From: Candidatus Zixiibacteriota bacterium
GTDB taxonomy: Bacteria > Zixibacteria > MSB-5A5 > GN15 > FEB-12
Direction of reading: 5' to 3'
Assembly (NCBI GenBank): GCA_034003725.1
Contig: JAVEYB010000009.1
Coordinates: 103,883 to 167,882, forward strand
DNA: 64,000 nucleotides
Both the position numbers and the translations under genes were made by a program. Of this stretch, positions 36,650-46,094 are shown piece by piece (the stretch's first letter is position 1; each line of letters opens with the position of its first letter). The notes under the pieces are model-generated. The model was not told the DNA's origin. It worked only from the letters and a program-made list of their open reading frames with translations, and did no database searches.

Positions 36650-38074
36650 CTATTCAAGCTGCAGATTCCGAAGCGCCAGAAAGAACGGCTGCCAGTCCTT
36701 GATCCGGACCGGAGTCTGTTCCAGTAACGCCAGGTCCTCGGGCTCGAGCAATCGCTTGTCTATTACTACCAGCAGCACCCACTCGTCGAACCACCCGTCG
36801 TACATTGTCCAGTATCCCTTGGCCCCGCGATCGCTCCCCCAGGAATTCTCCACCCGCCACTTTCTCGGCTCGCCTCCGGCCGACGTATCAACCGCGGTCA
36901 GCACCATCGCGTGATTGGGGGACATGTCCATGTACCGGATACGATCCGCTTTGGTGATGTCGAAGTCTTTGCCCAGCGCCGTGTTGAAATCATAAATGTC
37001 GATCGCAAAGATGCCCGAGTCGTTGTAATTATCCTGCCCGACATCGCAGGCGAACCACACCAGCTGGCTGTCGAGCAGCGACTTGATCGCATAATGCTTG
37101 AGCCGTTCGATCGGCAGGTTCAGCGCCCGCATATCTTTCGCTTCCTGGATATTGCGACTTCCCTCCAGCTCGTACAACTGGTTCATCTTCTCGGCGGGAT
37201 TGTTGGCGATTGCCACGTACTCCGGAATCGAGTCGCCGAAAAACGCCTTCAGAAACGTCTGCGGCGTGAAAGACCGCTCCATAATCACCTTGGCCGAGTC
37301 TTCGCCCTCCTCCCAGCGAAACGTAAACTCGTTCGGCGGCTGCCCGTAACCGTACACCAGCAAATCGTACACGTCCGCCAGCATGGCTTCCTTGCGCTGC
37401 CGTATCTGCGCTTCACTTTGTCCCTCCCCGGACATCCGGCGTATCTCAGCCGCGCCCTTGCGAAGCAGTGTTGTTGCAAGGCGGTTAATCATCCCGGTCG
37501 ACGAAGACTGCTTCGTCTCCGGCATCACCGAGGCCGGTACGATTCCGTACTTCTGCACCAGTCCGGTGAAATAGTGCCACCAGCCGCCGTCACCGAGCGG
37601 TTCCTGCAGGTACATCTGCACCGACCGATCGTCGATAGGCTGTTTGCGCATGGCGATCATGGATTCCAGAAAACAGTTGGCCTTTTCCAGCTTGTCATAA
37701 AACGCGAGATATGCCTGCGACAATTGGAAGTCCGACATTTTGAGTGCCGTCATGACTTTCGGCGTGACAACGTTCGCTCCGGCAAACATCCAGCACCGGC
37801 CGGTCGAATGCTGATCGATGATACCCGTGCCCTTCACCTGCACGTTGAACAGCCCGTCGTTATTGGCGAGCAAGCCGCGGTTGAGAGCGAGGTTTTTTAT
37901 GTCGTTGTTGGTAACGGCGTTGATCCGGTTTCGAAGGTCCGTATCCTGGGCCGCCTGCGCCTCATACCGTTCCAGTAACTCCGGGCTGACCGCCCCCGGC
38001 TGCGCCGCCGGAGAAGAGGGGAGGGCCGACAACATCACTGCCAGAGAGAGGACAATCACGCACCGTGTAATCAT
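36650..38074 (-). CDS. Secreted C1B papain-like aminopeptidase (PepC / bleomycin hydrolase type)
   Basis: This 474-residue protein begins with a signal peptide (about residues 1-23). It then follows the bleomycin hydrolase pattern: C94 in STGRCWMFAG, catalytic His in PNHAMVLTAVD and Asn in RVENSWG. PepC enzymes are normally cytosolic hexamers that trim peptides from the N-terminus, so a signal peptide points to a periplasmic or exported form. The start ATG 38074 has GGAAGGAG upstream on the minus strand. Its promoter faces the nrdJ promoter across a 159-bp gap. Confidence 0.9.
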   Translation of the reverse strand: MITRCVIVLSLAVMLSALPSSPAAQPGAVSPELLERYEAQAAQDTDLRNRINAVTNNDIKNLALNRGLLANNDGLFNVQVKGTGIIDQHSTGRCWMFAGANVVTPKVMTALKMSDFQLSQAYLAFYDKLEKANCFLESMIAMRKQPIDDRSVQMYLQEPLGDGGWWHYFTGLVQKYGIVPASVMPETKQSSSTGMINRLATTLLRKGAAEIRRMSGEGQSEAQIRQRKEAMLADVYDLLVYGYGQPPNEFTFRWEEGEDSAKVIMERSFTPQTFLKAFFGDSIPEYVAIANNPAEKMNQLYELEGSRNIQEAKDMRALNLPIERLKHYAIKSLLDSQLVWFACDVGQDNYNDSGIFAIDIYDFNTALGKDFDITKADRIRYMDMSPNHAMVLTAVDTSAGGEPRKWRVENSWGSDRGAKGYWTMYDGWFDEWVLLVVIDKRLLEPEDLALLEQTPVRIKDWQPFFLALRNLQLE

Positions 38075-38110
38075 GAGATGCTCCTTCCGATGACGACAAT
38101 TATGCTCGCC

Positions 38111-38139
38111 AATATAGTATGTCTCGGCCCGACGAACAA
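38111..38139 (-). promoter_or_regulatory. Promoter of the C1 peptidase gene, TTGTTC-17-TATATTGGCG
   Basis: Minus-strand TATATT (38116-38111) follows TTGTTC (38139-38134) with a 17-base spacer. TATATTGGCG is shared with the receiver and dnaX promoters. Confidence 0.65.
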
Positions 38140-38191
38140 TGCCGCGGCAATCCGATCGCGAATGTGATGGCCGAAACGCGCCGCCCGACGT

Positions 38192-38197
38192 TATAAT
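38192..38197 (+). promoter_or_regulatory. TATAAT -10 element upstream of nrdJ
   Basis: A perfect TATAAT stands 37 bp before the nrdJ ATG, but no good -35 element is seen at 16-18 bases. No cobalamin riboswitch features (such as the B12 box) are visible in the 159-bp divergent gap. Confidence 0.45.
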
Positions 38198-38233
38198 GCT
38201 AATGGGGTCACAATCCGACTAGAGAGAATACCG

Positions 38234-40516
38234 ATGACGGACAAGACACATATTCAGTTGAGCGACAACGCCCTGACCGTGCTCGCGCGGCGCTATCTCA
38301 TGAAAGACCGGCAGGGACGGGTGATCGAGACGCCGGCCGAGCTCTTTCGCCGGGTGGCTAACTTTATTGCCGAGGCCGACCGCACCTACGGGGCCGACGA
38401 TGCCGGGGTGGCCCGTACCGCGGAGATTTTCTTCGGCATGATGGCCCGCCGCGAGTTTATGCCCAACTCGCCTACCCTCATGAACGCCGGTCGGCCCCTC
38501 GGCCAGCTCTCGGCCTGTTTTGTTCTGCCCGTGGGTGACTCGATGGAGGAAATATTCGAGGCCAACAAAAACGCCGCTCTTATTCACAAATCGGGCGGCG
38601 GAACAGGCTTCGCCTTCTCCCGCCTCCGCCCCCGAAACTCGGTCGTCGCGTCGACCTCCGGCGTTGCGTCCGGTCCGGTCTCGTTTATGAAAGTTTTTAA
38701 CGCCTCCACCGAGGCCGTCAAACAGGGTGGCACCCGCCGTGGCGCCAACATGGGCATTCTCCGTATCGACCACCCCGACATCCTTGAATTTATATCCTGC
38801 AAGGACAACACCAGCGAAATTACCAACTTCAATATCTCGGTGGCCGTCACCGATCGGTTCATGGAAGCCGTCGACAAAGGATTGTCCTATCCGCTCATCG
38901 ACCCTCGCACCGGGAAGACCTATATCAACGACGGTCAGGAGGTGTCACTCGATGCCCGGGAGGTTTTCGATCGGATTATTGATCACGCCTGGCGGACAGG
39001 GGAGCCGGGCGTGATATTTCTCGACCGCATAAATCGCCTCAATCCCACCCGCCCCTCCGAAACCATAGAGGCCACCAATCCCTGCGGTGAGCAACCGCTG
39101 CCGCCGTACGACTCATGCAATCTGGGGTCGATCAATCTCGGGCTGTTTGTCAGAGACCCCCTGCCGGACTCGTACGCCATCAGCTCGCCGACCGACGGCA
39201 TCGACTGGGATCGCCTCGGCGAGACCGTGCGGCTGGGCGTCCATTTCCTGGATAACGTGATCGACCAGAACAGATACCCCATCCCGGCAATCGAGGCTCA
39301 GACCAAACTGAACCGGCGGATCGGCCTCGGCGTCATGGGCTGGGCTGACATGCTCGTGAAGCTTCGCCTGCCGTACAACAGTGACGGAGCCTTTGCGCTG
39401 GCCGGGAAAGTAATGGAGTTCATACACACCGAGGCGACCAATCACTCCTCGACCCTTGCCAAGACGCGCGGAAAACTGCCCAACTGGAACGGTACGGTCT
39501 ACCGGGAACAGGGCGTGGCCATGCGTAACGCCACCGTCACGACTATCGCCCCGACCGGGACTATCTCCATTATCGCCGGCTGCTCCTCCGGGATTGAGCC
39601 GTTCTACGCTATCGCATTCGAGCGGAACGTGCTGGATGGAACGCGCATGACCGAAGTCAACCCGCTTTTCGAGGCGGCCGCGCGCGACGCCGGCGTGTAT
39701 TCCGATGAGTTGGTTGAAAAAGTTATTTCGGTCCGCTCGATTGGGCATCTCGACCAGATCCCGGAACCTATCCGGGCGCTCTTTCTGACGGCTGCCGACA
39801 TCTCGCCGCTGGAACACATCCGCATGCAGGCCGCCTTCCAGACCTTCTGCGATTCGTCGGTATCCAAGACCATTAACCTGCCGGAATCAGCTTCCCGCGA
39901 CGATGTTGCGACCGCTTTTCATGCCGCGTACGATCTCGGCTGCAAAGGCGTCACCATTTACCGCGACAACTCCCGCCCCAATCAGGTACTTTCTTCCAGG
40001 CCGGCAGCTGCGTCGCCGGCTCTCTCAGAAGGACAAAGGGCGGCCGCGCCCGCTCCGACTTCCGATAAACCGGTTGAACAGCGTCCCACCGTTTTGCCCG
40101 GATTCACCGAGAAGATCAAGACCGGCTACGGCAATCTGTATGTCACGGTGAATACCCGGGATGGCCGACCGTTTGAAGTCTTTGCCCACATCGGCAAGTC
40201 CGGCTATACCACGATGGCGGATACCGAAGCGATCTGTCGCCTTATTTCTCTGGCGTTGCGATCCCACGTTCCGGTGGATCAGGTAATCCGGCAGCTTCTC
40301 GGAATCGGCGGATCCAGCCCTGTATTTGCTTCCGGCTCAAAGGTTTCGTCGATTCCCGATGCCATCGCGCAAGTCCTTCAGCGGCATTTCGGGCATCTGC
40401 AGGACCCCGCCACACGTCAGGATCAACCTGCGGAAATCTGCCCTGAATGCGCATCGCCGATGACCCTCGACTCCGGCTGCTACCTCTGCTCCTTCTGCGG
40501 TTATTCGAGCTGCTGA
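38234..40516 (+). CDS. nrdJ: Adenosylcobalamin-dependent ribonucleotide reductase (class II)
   Basis: It reduces ribonucleoside di- or triphosphates to deoxy forms using adenosylcobalamin. The 760 residues show the NrdJ/NrdA core: NSPTLMNAG, LSACFVLPV with C95, NPCGEQPLPPYDSCNLGSINL, and the finger-loop APTGTISIIAGCSSGIEP. The N-terminal ATP cone is absent. The C-terminus is a zinc ribbon (CPECASP and CYLCSFCGYSSC). Use of B12 is consistent with life under low or varying oxygen. The start ATG 38234 follows AGAGAG. It is monocistronic or paired with the small gene at 40562. Confidence 0.94.
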   Translation: MTDKTHIQLSDNALTVLARRYLMKDRQGRVIETPAELFRRVANFIAEADRTYGADDAGVARTAEIFFGMMARREFMPNSPTLMNAGRPLGQLSACFVLPVGDSMEEIFEANKNAALIHKSGGGTGFAFSRLRPRNSVVASTSGVASGPVSFMKVFNASTEAVKQGGTRRGANMGILRIDHPDILEFISCKDNTSEITNFNISVAVTDRFMEAVDKGLSYPLIDPRTGKTYINDGQEVSLDAREVFDRIIDHAWRTGEPGVIFLDRINRLNPTRPSETIEATNPCGEQPLPPYDSCNLGSINLGLFVRDPLPDSYAISSPTDGIDWDRLGETVRLGVHFLDNVIDQNRYPIPAIEAQTKLNRRIGLGVMGWADMLVKLRLPYNSDGAFALAGKVMEFIHTEATNHSSTLAKTRGKLPNWNGTVYREQGVAMRNATVTTIAPTGTISIIAGCSSGIEPFYAIAFERNVLDGTRMTEVNPLFEAAARDAGVYSDELVEKVISVRSIGHLDQIPEPIRALFLTAADISPLEHIRMQAAFQTFCDSSVSKTINLPESASRDDVATAFHAAYDLGCKGVTIYRDNSRPNQVLSSRPAAASPALSEGQRAAAPAPTSDKPVEQRPTVLPGFTEKIKTGYGNLYVTVNTRDGRPFEVFAHIGKSGYTTMADTEAICRLISLALRSHVPVDQVIRQLLGIGGSSPVFASGSKVSSIPDAIAQVLQRHFGHLQDPATRQDQPAEICPECASPMTLDSGCYLCSFCGYSSC

Positions 40517-40561
40517 TTCTGCCGATATATCTGAACTAGGGCGCGTGCCCTGAGCAAGAAT

Positions 40562-41197
40562 ATGGCAGCCAGCAGCTACATCCCGGTTGGGCGAACCTCT
40601 CTGGTCAAGCGCGGAGACGTCGATGTCCAGGTGCAGACCGAATACGCCACCCGTCCCTCTCCGAGGGTGACTACCACCCTTTCGTTCCAGGGACGCGTGC
40701 TCCACAAGGTGGAACGCGCCCTCGACAGAGCTGTCGGCACCTTTGAGGAACAGCGCGCAATCGAACAGGAAATGCGCCAGCAGCACGACGAAATCCTCGG
40801 GATCATCCAGAAAGACTCCTACGTCGCCGCCATGAAACTCGCCCCGCGCACGCCCGAGTCGGAACGACGGATGACTGCCTATGACCGGCTCCTGGCGATT
40901 CCCGACGTGGAACGAGTGTTCCGGGTGGACAACGACGGCGCTCTGATGGAGAGCCAGCCGGCCGAGGACTTTCAGAAGACGTTTGCCCTGATCTTCAAAA
41001 ACCTCGCCGATCTCATGAACCTGTTCGCGCGGATGCCCGGACCGGGCGGACTGCGCGAGCAGGGAGTTTACGAAATCGAACGCTCCCGGCTCTACTTCGC
41101 CTCGATCGGTACCGAGTGTTTCTTCATCGTCGTCGATCCATCGGACTTGTCGATCGACTACGAGCGACTGATCAAGGGAGCGGTCACCGCGGACTGA
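40562..41197 (+). CDS. Hypothetical protein with roadblock/LC7-like C-terminal domain
   Basis: The product is 211 residues and soluble. Residues 1-100 are charged and helical, with no recognised family. The C-terminal 100 residues (LLAIPDVERVFRVDNDGAL...FIVVDPSDLSIDYERLI) follow the pattern of roadblock/LC7 or MglB-like domains, which often regulate small GTPases; this is a tentative match by pattern alone. It starts 46 bp after nrdJ. A terminator follows at 41230. No GTPase is adjacent. Confidence 0.5.
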   Translation: MAASSYIPVGRTSLVKRGDVDVQVQTEYATRPSPRVTTTLSFQGRVLHKVERALDRAVGTFEEQRAIEQEMRQQHDEILGIIQKDSYVAAMKLAPRTPESERRMTAYDRLLAIPDVERVFRVDNDGALMESQPAEDFQKTFALIFKNLADLMNLFARMPGPGGLREQGVYEIERSRLYFASIGTECFFIVVDPSDLSIDYERLIKGAVTAD

Positions 41198-41229
41198 GAG
41201 CGACCGAGGCAGATAGACCACGAATAAGA

Positions 41230-41255
41230 AAACCCGTCGCATCCGCGACGGGTTT
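41230..41255 (+). terminator. Intrinsic-type hairpin terminator
   Basis: AAACCCGTCGC pairs with GCGACGGGTTT around an ATCC loop. The T-tract is short and interrupted (TTTGTGATTTTG). It ends the nrdJ and roadblock-like unit. Confidence 0.65.
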
Positions 41256-41564
41256 GTGATTTTGGGAGAGCGGGTCGTAATTTGAAAAACTCACCAGATC
41301 TGTACGGTAATGGGTTTTTACAGCCACTTCTCGCATATAGTCTTCGCTGCTGCCGAACCCGGCAGGTCACGGCGTCGACGCGGCGGTGAAGAGACAACCA
41401 TCATTTGGTAAGTTGTAAGAGAATTTCAAATGACTTCCAACTCTCCTCAACTATGCACTAGGTACGGCGACAAACGCGACTTCGCAACACTTTTTTTTCG
41501 ATCGTTGCCATCCGCGGACAAAATTGATACTTTCTTAAACACATTCTAACGCGGTGCTCACACC
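41256..41564. other. 309-bp intergenic region before acpS
   Basis: There is no gene on either strand. It is more AT-rich than its surroundings and has a run of eight T near 41490. TTGATA at 41524-41529 could be a -35 element for acpS with a poor -10 (TAACGC after 17 bases). Nothing else is recognisable. Confidence 0.5.
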
Positions 41565-41939
41565 ATGATTCGTGCGATCGGACTCGACATAATTGAGACA
41601 GAGCGGATTGCCCGTGCGATCGAACGCTACGGCGAGCGCTTCGTCAACCGCGTGCTCGGCGACGACGAACGCGCTTTGTTTGTGACACGACGGGACAAGC
41701 CCCAGTTTCTCGCCGGACGATTCGCCGCCAAGGAAGCCGCGATAAAAGCGATGGCCGATTTCCTGGAGAGACGTCCGCCGTACTCCGCAATCCAGATCAT
41801 TCATGAGCCCGGCGGTCGACCGGTGTTTAAATTCCATCCCGATGTCGCCGCACGGTTGTCGTCGCTCGCCTGCCACGTGTCGATCAGTCACGATCGCTCT
41901 GTCGCCGCTGCTGTTGCCGTGTTTGCGGACCGCGAGTGA
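41565..41939 (+). CDS. acpS: Holo-[acyl-carrier-protein] synthase
   Basis: It attaches phosphopantetheine from CoA to ACP, needed for fatty-acid synthesis. The magnesium ligands D8 (IGLDIIETERI) and E57 (FAAKEAAIKA) are present, and the C-terminal SISHDRSVAAAVAV closes the fold. The length of 124 is typical. ATG 41565 is preceded by a sparse leader with no strong ribosome site. It converges with the signalling operon on the other strand. Confidence 0.95.
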   Translation: MIRAIGLDIIETERIARAIERYGERFVNRVLGDDERALFVTRRDKPQFLAGRFAAKEAAIKAMADFLERRPPYSAIQIIHEPGGRPVFKFHPDVAARLSSLACHVSISHDRSVAAAVAVFADRE

Positions 41940-41970
41940 ACCCGCGGGGAAGACGTGTGCAGAAGGCCGC

Positions 41971-43647
41971 CTACGCGGGAACCGTCTCGACTACCGCCAT
42001 CGGAAACTCGATCACGATCGTCGCCCCCTGTCCCGTCTGGCTGTGCACGTGCACGGTCCCGCCATGCTGGTCGACAATACGTCGACAAACAACCAGCCCG
42101 AATCCGTGACCGGTCTTTTTCGTGGTGAACTTCTCGTTGAAGGCTTTGCGAAGGATGTCTTCGGGGAAACCGACGCCCGTGTCGCTGATGGCAAACCGAA
42201 ACCGGCGCGAGTCGTCTTTCTTCTCGAGGCGTACCGTGATCTCGCGCCGCTCGCAGCCTAACGTCGCGTCGGCGGCGTTGTTGAACAGGTTATACAACAG
42301 CTGAAGTATCTGGGTCGAGTCCGCCTCGAACGGTACATGCTCGTCGATTTGCGTCACGAAAATCGACACATCGCGAAATCGCTTTTGGGGACGAAGGTAA
42401 TCGATCACTTCCTGAATCGTCTGATCGAACAGCAGGATCTCTCTCGTCGACGAACCGATCCGCAGGTCCATGAGATTGCCGGTGAACCGTTTCATCTTCT
42501 CGATCGTCTCGCACATAGTCGATATGTATCGTTCGACGTCGTCGAACTTCTGCTTTTTGACGTTGAACTCCAGTAGGGAAAGATTGCCGGCCACCACGCC
42601 GAGGAAGTTGTTCAATTCGTGACCGATTTCCGCCGACAGCTGCCCGCGGGTCGCCATCTTCTCCAGCTCGATCGTCTCGTCCTGCAGCTCCTTGAGCCGA
42701 CGGTATGCCTGGCGTGTCTCGTCGAGCAGCGACAGGTTCTCGAGACTCATGGCGAGCTGCGTGGCGGTGATGCTCAGAAACGTCAGGTCCGCCTCGCGGA
42801 TGGTGACGGTGTCACCCGGAAATCCCAGAAGCATCAGCGCGGACACGTCCCCCGCCCGCCGCACCGGCACCGCCACCGCCGACACGCCGGGCGTCAGCCA
42901 CTGCGGACGGATCGCCTCAGCAAGGTCTTCGCGACGGCTTCCCTGGAAGAGCGAAAGGTCGTACAGCGAACCGATTACCGCCGGACGCTCGAACCGCGAC
43001 CGCTCGATGGCACCGGCCAACCCCATGGCCGTCTCTCCCGGCAATTCGATACTGCCGATGCCGTCTCCGGCAACCGTAATCACCGAACTACTTCCGCCGT
43101 CGCCGTCGAGCACCACGATCGACCCGTACGGCGCCTTCTGATGCAGCATGGCAAACTGCAGCGACGACGTGATCAGGGAGCTTCGGTCGTTCGCCGTAAA
43201 AAGCACCTGGTTGAGATCGGACAGATGATTGAGCTTGGCGGTCTGACTCAGTTCCGCGGCCTGTCGAACCGAATCCAGCGCCTTTCGCACGGCTTGCCTG
43301 ATCTCATTGAGCTCGAACGGCTTCATGATGTAGTCCGACGCGCCCTGCTTGATGGCGTCCTTCGCCGAGTTCAGATTCGCGTAGCCGGTCATGAAAATGA
43401 CCGCGACGTCAGGGTATCTTTCCCGGACGCGCGATACCAGCTCGATCCCGTCCATGCCGGGCATACGGATGTCGGTGATAATCAGATCGCAGGAATGGTG
43501 TTCGATACGGGCAAGCGCATCGGGCCCGCTGAGCGCACCCTCGACGTCGACGCCCTCGTCCTCGAGCGCGTCGCGTACCAGCGAGACGACAACATCCTCG
43601 TCGTCAACCACCAGTACTCTGTATCGAGTCGCGTTTACGTCGTTCAT
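41971..43647 (-). CDS. Hybrid response regulator - GAF - histidine kinase
   Basis: The 558-residue cytosolic protein starts at ATG 43647, two bases after the previous gene's stop. It has a receiver (VLVVDDED, phospho-acceptor in IITDIRMPGMDG, lysine in MKPFELNE) in the first 120 residues. A GAF-like domain spans about 145-295. A HisKA/HATPase kinase core follows, with histidine in SAEIGHELNNFLG and the ATP lid DTGVGFPEDIL and GHGFGLVVCRR. The receiver leads, unlike usual hybrid kinases, so phosphate input may come from the upstream kinase. No DNA-binding output is seen. Confidence 0.88.
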   Translation of the reverse strand: MNDVNATRYRVLVVDDEDVVVSLVRDALEDEGVDVEGALSGPDALARIEHHSCDLIITDIRMPGMDGIELVSRVRERYPDVAVIFMTGYANLNSAKDAIKQGASDYIMKPFELNEIRQAVRKALDSVRQAAELSQTAKLNHLSDLNQVLFTANDRSSLITSSLQFAMLHQKAPYGSIVVLDGDGGSSSVITVAGDGIGSIELPGETAMGLAGAIERSRFERPAVIGSLYDLSLFQGSRREDLAEAIRPQWLTPGVSAVAVPVRRAGDVSALMLLGFPGDTVTIREADLTFLSITATQLAMSLENLSLLDETRQAYRRLKELQDETIELEKMATRGQLSAEIGHELNNFLGVVAGNLSLLEFNVKKQKFDDVERYISTMCETIEKMKRFTGNLMDLRIGSSTREILLFDQTIQEVIDYLRPQKRFRDVSIFVTQIDEHVPFEADSTQILQLLYNLFNNAADATLGCERREITVRLEKKDDSRRFRFAISDTGVGFPEDILRKAFNEKFTTKKTGHGFGLVVCRRIVDQHGGTVHVHSQTGQGATIVIEFPMAVVETVPA

Positions 43648-43649
43648 TG

Positions 43650-44021
43650 TTACTGCGTTTGCCGGGTCGGCTGCAGGCAATGCTGTATCAACTGCCGAAT
43701 CTGATCGAGTTCGAACGGCTTGTGTATGTACGCGTACTCGGACGCCTCGATCCGTTCCACCGCCTTCTGATCCGGCAGCGAATCCGTTATGATGAATCGC
43801 AGGTCAGGGTAACGCGCCTCCAGTTGCTGTACCACCGTCATGCCGTCGATATAGGTCAGGTGCATGTCGCAGATGCACAGCGAATACGTCCGACGATCCA
43901 GCTCTTCGACCGCTTCCTCCGGATCCTCGGTCGAAAACACTTCGAATCCTTCTTCCTGTAGAAACTCCGACAACAGATCCCGCATCACCCGGCAATCGTC
44001 GATAATCAGTATGCGCTCCAT
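43650..44021 (-). CDS. Single-domain response regulator
   Basis: This 123-residue receiver has the acidic pair in ILIIDDCRVM, the phospho-acceptor Asp in LCICDMHLTYIDG, and lysine in IHKPFELDQIR. The start at 44021 follows GAGGGAAC. It lies between two related signalling genes and is presumably phosphorylated by one of the kinases. There is no output domain. Confidence 0.88.
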   Translation of the reverse strand: MERILIIDDCRVMRDLLSEFLQEEGFEVFSTEDPEEAVEELDRRTYSLCICDMHLTYIDGMTVVQQLEARYPDLRFIITDSLPDQKAVERIEASEYAYIHKPFELDQIRQLIQHCLQPTRQTQ

Positions 44022-44031
44022 GATTGTTCCC

Positions 44032-44400
44032 TCACCCCGCAAGTGCCAGATCCACCGTCTGCAGCAGTTCCTTGATACTGAACGGCTTCGACAGAAATGC
44101 AAACGCCCCGTGATTGACCGACTGACTCACCGTATACAGGCTCGAATATCCCGATATGATAATCACCCGCGCGTCGGGCCGAAGCTCCCGCGCCGCTTTG
44201 ACAACTTCCTCGCCCGGCACTTTGGGCATCCGGAGGTCCGTGATCACCACATCGTAGGCTTTGTCCTTCATGTGCGTGATCGCTTCGTCGCCGTCGCTGG
44301 CCAGCGTCAGGTCGTAATCCTCGAGCACTTCCGAAAGGAAGTCGCGGATGATTTCCTCGTCGTCAACGATGAGTATCGATGGGACATGTGATGGCGTCAT
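44032..44400 (-). CDS. Single-domain response regulator
   Basis: This 122-residue receiver has ILIVDDEEII, the acceptor aspartate in VVITDLRMPKVPG and lysine in LSKPFSIKEL. Its stop is ten bases upstream of the next receiver start, and it lies 26 bp downstream of the histidine kinase, so it is most likely the kinase's direct partner. No output domain. Confidence 0.88.
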   Translation of the reverse strand: MTPSHVPSILIVDDEEIIRDFLSEVLEDYDLTLASDGDEAITHMKDKAYDVVITDLRMPKVPGEEVVKAARELRPDARVIIISGYSSLYTVSQSVNHGAFAFLSKPFSIKELLQTVDLALAG

Positions 44401-44426
44401 GACGCAGCCGACCGCCTGTCATTCGG

Positions 44427-46094
44427 TTATTTGTTCTTGTGCACTACTGTATCAGTATCGGACAGGCTGGGATGTTTCTGAAGCGGCAAGACAATAGTAA
44501 ACGTGGCCCCTCCGTTCGGGGTTTCCGAAACGTTGATTTCTCCGCCGTGGGAGCGGATTATGCCGTAGCTGACCGATAATCCAAGGCCCGTGCCTTTCCC
44601 CACTTCTTTGGTCGTAAAGAACGGCTCAAAAACCTTTTTGATATTCTCCTGGGCTATCCCGCAGCCGTGGTCGGTAAATACCAGTTCGACCGCGCCGCCG
44701 AACTCTCCCAGCGCCGGGCTGTACCGGGAGTAGATTTCGATACAACTGCCCGGCGCCGACGCGTGCATGGCGTTGATCAACAGGTTGGTGAATACCTGCT
44801 GCAACTGGCCCGTATTGCCGCGAATCATCGGCAAATTCTTCGCCAGCGTTGTCCTGAGATCGATCTTGCTCAGCCGCAACTGGTGCTCCACAAACGATAT
44901 CGTCTCTTCGACGGTCCGGTTGACGTCGATCTCCTCGAAGTCCTCCGTCCGCGACGAACGCGAAAAACGCAGCAGGTTCTGCACGATCGCCTTGCAGCGA
45001 CGCGCCTGTACCTCGATATCCCGTACGTACCGAAGGTAACTCTCGATCTCCTTGGAGGTCGTTTTCTCCGGCACGTTTTTCTGCAGCTTCTCCAGCGTAA
45101 ACTGCGCATATCCGAGTATCCCGCCGAGCGGGTTGTTCAATTCGTGGGCGACGCCGGCCGCAAGCTGTCCGATCGCGCTCATCTTTTCCGACTGGATCAG
45201 CTGCGCCTGGGCTTCCTCCAGCTGGCGCGTCCGCTCCACGATCTTCTGTTCCAGGTTCCGATTGTATTCCTCGATCTCGTTCCGCGATTGCCGCAGGGAT
45301 TCGATCATCTTGTTGAACGTGGAGGCCAGATGGCCGATCTCATCGTGCTGGTTGATCTCCACGCGACGGCTCAGATCCCCCCGGCTCACCTGGTCCGTCA
45401 CGGACACCAGTTCGGTCACGGGCTTGGTGATGGCGCTGATGATAAACGCCAGCAGCACGATCGTGGCCAGCACCACCAGCACCGTGAGCAGAATCGCGAT
45501 CGTCTGCGCGCGCGTCATTTCGCGATTCACCGACTCCAGCGACAGGCCCAGTTCGATTGTCCCGATCTCGCGTTTCGACTGCTGACCGCCGTTCGACGGG
45601 TCCATGCCGCCCGTCATCCCCAGCGATTCCCGGTTGATTTGCTGCGTTTGGGACCACACCGGCGCAATAACCACCATGATCTCGTGCCCGTCGTTGGTCG
45701 TGAAGTAGCGGCGGTAGTCGCCGGCGTCGTGGAAGTCGCGACGGTCCGCAAACGTACCGGTCGTCGAGTCGACGTACCGCGTCCCCGTCTGCGACAGGAT
45801 CACGCCGTCTGCGTTCGTAATTACGCAATAGTCGATTCCGTCGAAACGGGCGAGCACGCGCAGCAAATCGTCGAGTTCGTACGTCGACTCGAACAACACG
45901 CCGCTCTCGGCGTTGATCGACAGCATCTTCAGCAGCGTTGCGCCGTTGGATTCCAGTTCCTTGACGAAACTGCTCGAGTGACGCTTGATCAGGTAGCCCG
46001 AGACCACAACCATGCTGAACACCAGCATCGCGGCAACCGGCAGCACGAACTTCGTGCGAAGCGACAGCTTGAATATGCGGCCCAGGAAGCTCAT
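44427..46094 (-). CDS. Membrane-bound sensor histidine kinase with HAMP domain
   Basis: The 555 residues comprise TM1 (about 18-36), a periplasmic sensor of roughly 160 residues, TM2 (about 198-220), HAMP (about 220-273) and a coiled-coil segment. Next come HisKA with H317 in LAAGVAHELNNPLGG and HATPase with GCGIAQENIKKVFEPFFTTK and GTGLGLSVSYGI. The start ATG 46094 overlaps the stop of the binding-protein gene, giving coupling. The periplasmic sensor may be addressed by that binding protein. Confidence 0.93.
   Translation of the reverse strand: MSFLGRIFKLSLRTKFVLPVAAMLVFSMVVVSGYLIKRHSSSFVKELESNGATLLKMLSINAESGVLFESTYELDDLLRVLARFDGIDYCVITNADGVILSQTGTRYVDSTTGTFADRRDFHDAGDYRRYFTTNDGHEIMVVIAPVWSQTQQINRESLGMTGGMDPSNGGQQSKREIGTIELGLSLESVNREMTRAQTIAILLTVLVVLATIVLLAFIISAITKPVTELVSVTDQVSRGDLSRRVEINQHDEIGHLASTFNKMIESLRQSRNEIEEYNRNLEQKIVERTRQLEEAQAQLIQSEKMSAIGQLAAGVAHELNNPLGGILGYAQFTLEKLQKNVPEKTTSKEIESYLRYVRDIEVQARRCKAIVQNLLRFSRSSRTEDFEEIDVNRTVEETISFVEHQLRLSKIDLRTTLAKNLPMIRGNTGQLQQVFTNLLINAMHASAPGSCIEIYSRYSPALGEFGGAVELVFTDHGCGIAQENIKKVFEPFFTTKEVGKGTGLGLSVSYGIIRSHGGEINVSETPNGGATFTIVLPLQKHPSLSDTDTVVHKNK

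Noticed and set aside
38075..38233. Cobalamin riboswitch before nrdJ
   Set aside because: No B12-box-like sequence or recognisable fold in the 159-bp gap.
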